A stretch of 64,000 bases of DNA from Sisyra terminalis (taxonomy: Eukaryota; Arthropoda; Insecta; Neuroptera; Sisyridae): positions 43,535,050-43,599,049 of the forward strand of contig OY292277.1 of NCBI GenBank assembly GCA_958496175.1, read 5' to 3'. Each line of letters opens with the position of its first letter. The first letter of the stretch is position 1. Shown here in pieces: positions 44,731 to 56,700 of this stretch. The notes below the pieces were generated by a model. That model had not been told where the DNA came from, searched no databases, and worked only from the letters and a program-made list of their open reading frames with translations. Made by a program: the position numbers and the translations under genes.

Positions 44731-47700
44731 TCAGAAAAATATTACCTCTTCCTCGGGTTGCTGGCTAGTGGCCGGCTGTTGTTCGGGACTACGTACGCGA
44801 AATCGTTCGGGAAGTTTGGGATACGTGTGCGTACGTGTTGCTTTGGCACCGCTTGTTGTCGTTGGAGTTGTGTGGGCCGTCGAATGCGGCGTTGTTCCAC
44901 TATCGGGAATGATTGCCGGACTTGAACCGGCTCTGGAATGTGTCGGAGCTAACGAAATCTACCAAAAAAACATGCTTGAATCCAATTTGCAAAGATAACT
45001 AAACGCTATTTACCTCATTATTTAACGGAGGACTGAAGTTTCCCGAACCTAATCTTTGGTATCCTGTTCCACTCGAGGAGCGTCTGGTTTTGTCGTCTTG
45101 ACTTAACTTCAGCGGCAACATTTGTTGTATTCCTCCACTCGCCGAAGACGCCTGCGACGGTGACACTTGCACGGGTGCGGGACTTGAGCTAAATTTCGAC
45201 GCCAGCTTCAACGGAAGCTGCTGCTTAATCGGTAAAATTTGAGATACTTTCACTTGATTAGTCGCACTGATTAGATTCAACGGCAACGTTGATTTACTCG
45301 GATCTACCATTAAAATATAAAAAAATATTAGACTCAAAATTTTCTTCGATGAAAAATGATTTACTTTTAGCCCATTTGCTTGTATTTGGATCAGATTTGC
45401 GTTTGTTTTCATTTTGTGAAGCATTAGGAGGCGAAACGTCGACTAGTTGCGTGGTTGTACTGCTTGCTGATGCATCTTCATGTGGTGAATTTTCTTCGTG
45501 AGCAATTGGTCCCGCAACTCCAACAGGTAACGCGACATTTGGTGAAATCAACAATCCTTGATTGGACAATACCTCCATTTTACGATACAACTGGTCTCTC
45601 TGTTGTTTTATATCGTTTTCTTCTGCCCTGATGTGCTCCTAAACAATTCAATTGAAATAAATGTAACATTGGGACGTCTGGTTGATGCGAAACATCTACT
45701 TTTCAATTTTAAGGCCAGAAACTACAATAACAGTAGGAAAGCTAGTATAAGAATGATATCCTCCAATCTAGAACCAGAGTGTGTCAAGAACTTTAATTTT
45801 TTCTTGAATAATGGTACTTAATTCGCTTATTTAAATCCAAAATATCTAAGAAGATTTATAAAATTGAAATTCTATTGTTTCAGTATAAATCTACTTGATG
45901 GATTGATTAAAGAAATCACGTTGATGCACCAAATTCATCTAAAGTAATGAATGCGTAATGTAATACAGAGGAAAAAGTTTAGTGTCGTCTTCATACTATA
46001 CGGTAATCATGGTAACACCGAGCCAAAAAGGGTCGGTAAGGCTTGAAATTATTCAAACTTTAATTCTAATCTAAATGCCCAATTAGATGTTTCACATCAA
46101 AAACCTTTTACATTAACAAAATTTTTACTTGTAGTTTCATCAGCTCTTGCCGTTTTTCCTCTAACTCCCGTTGTTCGTGGTCTCGCAATTGCAACCACGC
46201 AGCCTTTTCTCCAGTGAACTTATCCTGTAAATTTCGAAGCTCTTCCAGTTGCTGATTGTGTCGATAGGCTGGTTTATCACTGCCTCCAGAAGATATTGAT
46301 TTGTACGCCGCTAATTGAGCTTTTAAACTATTAAAAATAAATTTGTAACCATAAAAAGTTTAAATATAAATTTCACCCGATAAGTTACCTATCTATACTG
46401 GTCATTTGTTGTGAAATTATGCAAAGCAATGTATAGACATAATGAGAGAGTTGAATGGCAGCCAATTGCTGCTCACGTCCAAGGCTGAGTAAAACAGGTA
46501 GGTCAGAAGGAGGGTTTGTCGGAGCAAGATTAGCTTCAGGATTTGGTTTTTGAGGATTTAATAGTCCTGGAGGAACAGTTGACAGCATTGCATTGTGCCA
46601 TGGAATTTTTCCCTAAGAAAAAAATTTGAGCAATTTAGTATGAATTTTTAAACTGTATGCCGTAATCACGACTACTCCAATCGTTATAACAATTGCACTT
46701 AAGAACGTTCATGACGTTCATGAGTTAGCATTGGTAATCTTTGAGGGGCAAGAGAAAACGCCCAACAATGTAAACCCAACAATGACAACACTGCCAGAAT
46801 TTTTATGAGATGGACATCTATTAGTGGTATCTACAATTACTTATAAACACAAGCAACAATAAATATAGATTTGATTATTCTAATCTATAGATCGACAATT
46901 GGGTGCTCATGAGTACCATGCATGTTGCATGGGGCTCAATAAGACCACAGATTACAGTTTAATTGTTCAATCCATGCTATAGTTGTAGTGTACGTTAAGT
47001 ACGAAATTGTTCGTATTGAATTAGTCGCGATTGTAATATTAGTTTACTATTTACTTTGTCATTATTTTCTAATCCATTATTACTCGGAACAAAGTTTGGC
47101 TTTTTGCTGATGACCTTAACGGGAACTCCTGGTTGAGAATTATCAAATCCACCAAAAGTTTCAGCTCGTTTAGGAAGAGTTGGCGAAACATATGCATCAC
47201 TTTGATGTTCTCCCACGGAACTAACACTTCGCGATAAATTCGTTCCGGATGCATATAAAGAGCTAGCCAATTGACTAACTTCCTGCATAAACGAAAGAAG
47301 ATTATTTTTTTATTTTGACTATTCAGAAAAAAAATATGTACCTGAACTGCTGAAAGCACTTCTTTCCAAACAACACCCGTGTCGGTATTTTCACTGACTA
47401 GATGTCGATAAGATGGGGGTGGAGATGGAGGACCGACTCCTACTGCAGCCAGTAGGCTCAACTGTAACGCCATTTTTTCCTCCAACAAAAATGCTTGTTC
47501 TACGTCTTTTTGTCGCAATAAACCTGAAAAGAAGTGAATCGTAAAATAATCGGAACGATACACTTCTTACATCCAACTTATAAAACCAAATCATTCATGC
47601 GGTAAATTAACGAACCAATTGTTAAATAAACTTACCCAAAGAGAATATACAAAAGTGGAAACTTATGCATAGGTATCACTATCAATTTCGATATAAAACC

Positions 47701-50700
47701 ATTTTTATTAGTAATTTACAAAAGGTCTTTAACAAATGAATTTAAAAAGTCCATGAAGCGATCAATATTTCTGAGATTTGAACCAAAGCTTGGGTCTACT
47801 AGCTTTAAATTAGCCACCTTGACTCCTCGTTCACTAGTAAGCTCATAAAATTAACAATTTATTTATTTCCTTTTGTAAATTCAAAATTTTTATTCTTAAC
47901 TTTTAAAATTGAAAGCTAGCTTTATTGCAAATTTCAGATCCTCGATATATAATAGATTGATAAAATGCTCAGAGGACTAGGATCAAAAGTAATCGGTTAA
48001 AACTTTATTTATTACCTGCGACGTTTCGGTTTCTTTATTGAGCCTTCCTCAGGCGTTCGTAAAAAAGAAAGCTAGCTATATATATATATATATATATATA
48101 TAATAATATCGCTTCCTAAAAGCAATTTCCACTTAAGTATAATAGTAGTGAATCCAGGATTTTTAATTGGGAAAGAGGATTTGACCCAGTTAAGGTTGGG
48201 TTTTATGAAGGTAAAGAATAAAAAAGCACCCAAATTTGATTTGTCAAGGGAAGACTTAGGTGCTTTTAAGGGACATGAACCCTCTGCTCTGGATTCGCTA
48301 CTGATGTATAATCTCTTTGATTTTACCACGATGTAAAAAACATAAATGTTTTTTTAAGGAATTTATCGTTAAAAACCACCCATATTCAAAGTTCTTTCTT
48401 TGATGCATCAATAAAATTGAAACGCGTTAACGCCAAAAAATCAAAACTATTAAGAAATTTCATCAATATGATATCGCAACAAGAGCTGTATGACAAAACA
48501 GAACTTTTTTTACTTCTATGTTTTCCTTTCAATTGATTTTAAGAACTTCAATAAACATGTTGGCTTTGAAAATTATATGCAATAATTTGAAGAAATACGT
48601 CATCAAATTTTAAACAATTGAAAATTCTAAGTTCTAATGTTATTTGAGATTTTTTTGTTGGTTCTGGGATTGATCTGTTTTGTCATATTCTGTTCAATTT
48701 ATTAAATTTAGAGGTTTTAATCATTTTGTGAAAATTCAAGATTTAGTAACATCGTTTTTTATTTGATCACTTTATATTCTTTACATCATGAATTTTTGTC
48801 AAAATATCACCAATTTTAAAATGAGAAAAAAAAGTTAAAAAAAATCAACCATAAGGTAGTTGACATTTGTATTGGCTCATGTCTCTTTTAGGGACTTCAA
48901 AATCTGGCAACGTTGCATTTTCTACTTTGTTTTTAATTTAATTCGCGAATAAATCTGGCTATAATGAATATTTAGCGACAAACGAGATAATAATACGATA
49001 TTAGAATTGAATTAACAAAAAAATCGCGATTAATAAGAAACAAAGTATAAAATAGAACACTGCCAGGTATCGATGTCGTTAAAAGGACCATGAACCTTTG
49101 TTTTAGTGAAAAATTAAATGTTTCAATTGTAAAAGAATAGTTTAAATAATTTGATACTTATTGAAAGGAATTTACAGTTCATCAACTTACAATAATATTT
49201 TATTTTTATTGTGAAAATATGGTGAGTAACATTCTAATTGACTTTTAAGATATATTGATAAAAGTTAATCAAAGTATTTTCATAAGTGTCAACTACCCTT
49301 GCATGGTAAATTAATAAAAAATATATAAAATAAACTTCTCTAAATATTCATGAAAAAAATGGAAACTGGAAAATAATTGGGCAATAAAGCAAACTTTTCA
49401 AATAAGTGCCATATAAACTATGAAATTGGATGAAACAAAAAGAAAATCACTAACGTCCAATAATACGGATAAGTAATACGGATGATGTTTTCTTATTACC
49501 TTCTAATCCTGTAGCTCCGTCTGATAAGGAAAAAGAGGAACTCATCCATAACAAAGGAATTTTAAATTAATTTAAGAAGGATAATGCACAAATGCATTAT
49601 GAAAAAATGTTCTATACAAATCGTACACTTATTAGTATACGCAAATTGGAGTAATTCTACGTTTGTAATCAAAAACATTCATGCGTATTGAAAAAGAAAT
49701 CTTCTGATGTAATAACTGTGAAATTATTGGTAAAAAAATCAAAACTTTACGAACCTACGAAGTGGCGAATTTGAGTTTGTTTAGCATTGAGCAACTTTTG
49801 CTTTTCCTCAGCACTAAGCGTTGTGGTGTCGTCCTCGTCTTCAGGACAATTTTGCACGGCCAATCTAAGATATCAATGGATTAATCATTGCATTGAAAGA
49901 TTTTATTAAAAATTTACCTAATGGCTTGTATCCACACTTGCTTATCTTTCGGCTTATGCACTTTTAATTCAAACATTTCCGGATCGGCTGGATTTGATGA
50001 AATCAAATAAATACCACGAGACTCCTGTCCGGCTTTTTCACGAACTAGTAATTTTTGCAGGGAAACCACTCCAGCCTTATCGTTTAAAAAAAATATGAAT
50101 AATTCACCTATTTATTTTACACTTTCCTTTACCTTATTGTCGGGTGTGAAGAAGGAGTATTTATGAGAGTTTTCTTGCAGGAAGAACAGCACATCTGATA
50201 AGACTATGACGAGCACAGCTTGCATTTTGCCACGACCTTGCATCAACATCGCCACCCCCTCGAATCTCAGCGATCGATTGCCCTGTAATATGTCGGATTT
50301 TTTGAATTTTTGGCCACGATGAGTCGTGTATGATTTGGCATCGATTCGATTGTAAATCTCCAATTTACGATCTTCCTTCTCTTTTTCGGCCACTTGTGAA
50401 TCAACTTCCACCAAAATTTCTTTGACTAATGATAGTGCGCGTTGTAGCTTTTCCTGTTCCGGTTTATTTTCTTTCGAAGTCTTTATCAACGGTTCAATCA
50501 ATAACGGATATTTCGTCAATCGTTGCGTTACGAATAAAATACATTCGGGAATGCCTTTCTTCTTAAGTAGAGGATTTGATTGATTATGTCGAACGAATTG
50601 CCCAAATTTGACATCGTGTTGGAAGTAATACTTATAAATATCGACTGCGTCTCGGTGACGGCTACAAAATTCACCTGAAATGTAAAAAAGTAAACATTTT

Positions 50701-53700
50701 TGTTAGATTATAAACCTAGTACGTTAAATTGATCTCAAAAGAATATCTGAATAGTTTTTGATACCAAGTTAAACATTCAAATTTCATAACTCAATCGCTT
50801 TTCCATGTACTTATTATTTCTGGAAGAATAAATCTAAGAATACTAAACAATATAAATTTAATTAGCCCCACTTTAAATCCGCTTTGTCTTTGTCAACGTT
50901 AAGTAATAGTCGGGATTTCGGAGTTGCCAAAATCGATATTTATCTGCAGTAAATCTTAAAATATCTTAACACATAATATTAGCTTAAAAAATGTATTATC
51001 GCGGAACCAGATGTGTCGGCAATTAAAAAGACTCTTTGTTAACACTTTACTAACTTGTTAATTATTAAAGTACTTAAAGTTTAAAAATTGTTATTTATCA
51101 CTTAAAAATAGCATGTTATGACCTTCAGAAGTTCCCCTTGAAAAGAACCCATCTTACACAAAATACTATTTAATATAAGTAATATTTATAATGGACCGCG
51201 TATCAAAACTTTAAGTAATTAAAAACAACACTAGTCAATTAAAAATATGAAAAACTCCGATATAGTTTGCCAAGTGTCCTCTACTACAACTAAAAAAATA
51301 CAGAAAAATTCTAAAGAGAGGCCCCTAGTCTCGTTTCCCATAAGACTAACTCCAAGCAGAAATGGGAGTCCATCCTGAACTACGTGGAGGATATCCAGAA
51401 GGCAAAGAAGTCGGAGCAGCCCATAGAATCAAACGATCCAGATATTCCTCTGATGTTTATGGTTTTATGGCCTATAGTATACGTTACATACCGTAAGCTG
51501 ATTTTAATTTGATTGCATTCATATCGGAAAACTGTTCAAGTAAAATATCAGCGATTGACGTAACAATTGGAGCTTCTCGTTGTCTTTCACGAAGTTTTAA
51601 CAACAATTTCAAATGCAACTCAGTTAAATCCGCAAGTCGAGGAAACATTCGTTCAACGCTCGCCCCAAACTGGAAATACTTTTGCAGACCTTCAACAAAA
51701 ACCTAAACAAGACAGCTTTTGAAAACCACTCATATTTTCGTCAATTTCGTCTTACTTTTTGCATAACTAATAACGTCAAACAATGATGCTTTTCGGTAAG
51801 AATAAATTCGTAAATGTGTTCCTGACGTTTCACCTCCTTCTCTTTGAGCTTTTTGGCTATTTCTTTGCCGACATACGGCGTCCAGGAATCCGGTTCTTCC
51901 TCGTGTAAACCGAGATCGGGATGGGCGCATAAATCAGCGACTGTTAACGGCGTATCCGATAAAAATTCTAAATTGACCAAAGGTACGTCGTCAGCAAAAC
52001 TGAAACAAAATATTGCCTTAACATGTCCTTCTTTTTTAAAACATATACCCTGCTTTTGTTAAGCTCCCTTTGAGTGATTTCAGAGCTCCGGGACGTTACT
52101 TTTACTTTGACATAGAGTGCTATATAGAGCTCAAAGCGATCTTCACAAACGCAGTGATAGTTACAGGGAGAAATTAAAAAAAATACCTTAGAATATTTTA
52201 AACTTTTTGTTAAGTTAAAATTTTAGCAAAAAAGCTCTAATAGGCTTAAGAAAAATTGCGAAAAAATAAATCAAGATGAACTCATGAAAAACAGATGATA
52301 AGTGATAAACGTAACCGATTAAAACGATAACATTTAAGCTTTTCTAAAAATCCTTGTCTACTTACTTTGTACTTTCATGCAGATGTTGATTGGGAAGATG
52401 TATATTATGATCAGCTTCTTTTTCCTCATTGATAATTTGACTGTAAAACATTTCATTAAAAATATTAAAAAATGAAATACAATGCCTCGTCCAAAAATAC
52501 TTAAACAAGTCAAGTATTAGTTTGCACTATGTACAAAATTAAAAAAAAAATCAAATGAAAAAAAGCAGACCAAAGAGAAGAGTAAATGTTGCATGAAGCC
52601 TCTTGTGTTCTAAGAAATTGTTAAGTGCAAAGCACATGAACTATAATATGCGTTATACAAAGAAAAGATTGCCATTTGACTGCAATGAAATGATTTTAAG
52701 TAACAAAATCAAATTATTTTCAATATAGCAAAAGTGTGTTACTAATAAAAATTGTAAAGTAGATATATAGAGACGAACGAAAAGAGGAAAAAGTTGCAAA
52801 TATTTAATAGCAGAATGATTCGAAGAAAGACTTTTTTTTAAGAAGAAGAAGATCTCTTGGTAAAATGATCGATTTGGTTGTTGTTGTTGGCGACGATGGG
52901 ACTTACTTTACTCCCAGTTTGGTGGCGACACGGCGCCAAGGCGAGTAGCACAGCTGACCCCTCCTAGGAGACGGACGTGCGAGCAGGGACAGGCATCAAG
53001 CAACAAATTAGCCGAACATAACTCATACAATTTTTTACTAGTACGCTTCAATTGCTCCTCATTTCGTAAAATTTACAATATATCCAAACAATCGTACTAT
53101 TTCCCATTAACTTATTAAGAGAGTAAGGTAGTAAACACTAGGTAGTAGCTATGGTAGTACACTAAGGTGGTAGATATGAAATTTTATTGAAATCGTTTAA
53201 AATAGGGTTTTAACTTTGAACTTGTTCAACTATTTCACAGCACATGAGAAATCTAAAAACTATTATCGACTTGTTGATTTTACATGCAGACGAAGTCACA
53301 GGTTTAAGCATATATAAAATTAATAAACAATAATACAATAGGATTTAATATACTCTAAGGCAATGGTTCAGTGGCATTCACCGAATCCTTCTTGGAAAAA
53401 TAAAGTAATTTTTTTTAAATTCAAAACATAGGTATGTACAGTATAATCTCACTAATCCGGCACTTCGATAGATCGACACGTTCAATAATCCGCCACCTTC
53501 CGCCCACGCTTCCCTCGCGTCTCTATACCTGTGCATACATTTATACCCTCTATAAAATGCTTTATTTTATTCATTACCTATGACTTTTCACTATAATCCA
53601 GTAATCCGAACATTCCAATAATCCGGTACCCTCCGGTTTTTAATAGTGCCGGATTAGTGAGATTGCACTGTATTTATATATTTAGAAGGTGCGAAAATTG

Positions 53701-56700
53701 GAAAAAATCATTAAAACATGATATCCGCCGAACCTTTAATACTGACTCACTGAACTCCTAGAGTTCGATTGAACCCCGGTTAAGAACCATTGCTTTAAGG
53801 ATTTGTCCTAATTGAATACCATCGTGGAATGATGTTTTTATACTTTGTTAATACAGTAGTATACAAATATTTTTCAGTTCATCAGATTACATAGAATCCT
53901 ATAGTTGTTGGAAATTTCTAATTGCTAACATGGAGGAATTAGGTATAGCGGTAAAACGCCTTAATTTTCAATCACAGTAGTAGAAAAAAATCACAACTAA
54001 ATGTTCTTATTTTACTCATACTAATAATTAGAAAGATAAAAAACCTATAATGCTACTTCCCCAGGGCAGATTTAGGGGGGGGGGGGGGTGCACGGGGGCA
54101 CTTGCCCCCCAGGGAGTTTTTGTGTACTGTGGGGTTTCCATAACAGCACATACTTAGAAGCAAATCAAATTATTAAAGTTGTAAAAATATAAAAAAAAAA
54201 ATAACAAAAAGAACATTAGTGAAACTCGAGTCTATTTCTCGCTGGAATTGCGAATTTTTTTCGTGATTCCACTCACGCACTTGAATGAAGTTGATGAAAG
54301 ATGATGTTGTGCCCCCCCCCCAGAAAAAAATCCTGAATCCGCCCTTGCTACTACCTACTATAATGCTACTTTCCTTTCTTTCTATTACAGTGGTTGTGAA
54401 TTAAGATACTTGTTACCTCTATATCTATTCCCTGATTTTCTTACGACTCTCCCTATCTATGTTCATTCCTCTATTGTTATAAAAATGGGTAAAAGATCAA
54501 AGAAAAAAAAAAATCAATGGAGAATAGAATTGTATTAAAAGCCTATTGGTGGCCAAGTAGTGTAGGTCACGATTCCTAGATTGGTAGGTGTTGGGTTCGA
54601 TTCTCGTATTGATTAAATTTTCGTTATTTCTCGATTACGGATTTTTATTAATCCAAGAGTCGCTAAAGACCTTAGTAGTTATAACACGATGGAATATAAG
54701 AAATAATAAAAAAAACTATGATAAATGAATTCTAAATACTAATATCACCAAAAGGAAGCAGGAAAGAGTTTCTGATCTATTTTAGAGATTCAATACATTG
54801 GAATTTTTAAATTCCAACTAAGATTCATATTATTCGTTATGAATGGTACTTATCTTATGTTTCTAATTTTTCTACTCGTTAGCCTATTGGTTGATAATGT
54901 CCATACTTCTTCAGAGACATAATGCTGTTGAGTATACGGTTAAACATTTTCTTACTTCAAAAAACTATTTTCTATCGGGAAATAGTACAAATTTTACTTC
55001 GAAATTGAGGCCAAAGCCGTACTAGTATCAATATTGCTTGTCAGCGCTGTGACAAACGGTCTAGTTTTCATTGTTAATCACAAATATCGTTAAACGTAAA
55101 GCTAAGTAAGCAAGCAACGAAACATTAAACAGCAATAACGATGATAAACCATTCCCTTGTTCTGTTATAGCGAGTGGTCATATTTACGGCAAAGGAAAAC
55201 AGCAGTTTTCTATTAGTTAGTCGTTAGTTAGAATAGGAGAAATTTAGTCGTTATATCCAAAATTGTACCTCGGCTTTACAGTGAGTTTGTTATACAAATG
55301 TTATATTATATATTTATAAAATAAGTTTGTGATAATGCTTTTAAAACATTCAAATTGCTGCTTTTATTTATTTGAAGCGAATTGAAAGAAAACTGTTTTT
55401 GAAAATACCTATTGGATTGATTCGATTGTTGTGGATATCCCGGCAACGAGCCTGAGTTTCGTTTGTGTGATGAGCTTTTGGAGTTTGAGATTGAGACAGG
55501 AAAACCGGACGATTTGGACACATTCTGTGAAAATAAATACAGCGATTTTTTACTCCAATCTATTACAATAACGAAAAGTTTTTTATTATTTTAACAAAAA
55601 ATCAATGGTAACTGTAACAATATAACAATTGTTAACGCTTTATCAGCGCGGCAGGCTAATAGGACTCCGGAATGTTGACACATCTTGAGTGGTATTTCTA
55701 GTGATCAATTATATCATTAAAAAGGTCATAAAAGTTGAGTAGGTGTTATTGATTGGTCAATGATAGATTTATTTTATAATTATAGTATAGTATTTATAGT
55801 TACGTGAACCGAATACTAGAGAATACTCATTGATAATAATAGATGGATAAAAATAATAATTAGATATTATTTTATAAAAAATAGGTAATTACCTTATTTT
55901 TTGGTTTAATGCACTCCACTAAGTGGTCTTTACAGATGTTCTGATGAACAGTTTTATTGCACGCTGAAAATAATCATAGATTTCAAACAATACCTGAGTA
56001 AACAAAAGACCTCTAGTCAAAACATATACAACAAAAACCGGTTTTGCAAAGACCAAAGACCGAGATAAGGAGATTGTGTACCGCATTTTGAACTTACATT
56101 TGAGACTAACAACAATGAATGCACTTATTTAGAGAAACCTAAACAATATATGGGTAATTCTCATTAAATTTCAAAATAAAGTAAAAAAAATTGATTTTTT
56201 TGTCAATTTTGTAGTATTTGTGTAGCTAGATTTTACCAATATAGTAGTCCCCAGATTAAACTAATTTTAGACGAATTATAAGGATGTTTTATAATTTTGA
56301 AAGTGGGGGAATGGCTTTTATAGACCATACCATCAATGAATCGTGTCTTTCATTGTTTGATAGAGAGCGAAAAATTTGGGTCCAAACAGTACTATTGTTA
56401 CGTTAGTATAATACTCTTCTGCAAAGTGTTATTTGATGTTCTGCACCGTTAAAATAAACTCCTAGTATCTTTGTACTTCAGCAATAATTATCACTAAAAT
56501 CAATATGAATGATGTTCTCATCTTTAAACAGCAAAAAACGGTAAATTTAAAGATTAAATAAGCAAAAAAAAAATTAAATTAATTTAAAGATTAAATTCCC
56601 TTGTTTCAATTTGAAATGAGGGAATGATATATGGGAATGGTATAACTTAAAAAAACTTGGAACATAAACTTTGGTTAACAGTTAAATTTTTGTGTAAGTT

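Noticed and set aside
44768..44998. 76-codon plus-strand frame at the RhoGEF 3' end
   Set aside because: Antisense to the terminal RhoGEF exon, which closes in phase and has a stop and a poly(A) signal.
48148..48336. 62-codon plus-strand frame in a RhoGEF intron
   Set aside because: Reads plausibly but has no recognised family, and sits next to a (TA)n tract and a repeat fragment; probably transposon-derived.
54543..54620. Possible tRNA gene (A and B boxes)
   Set aside because: The arms do not fold as a cloverleaf and the tail is shared with another locus, so it is a SINE.
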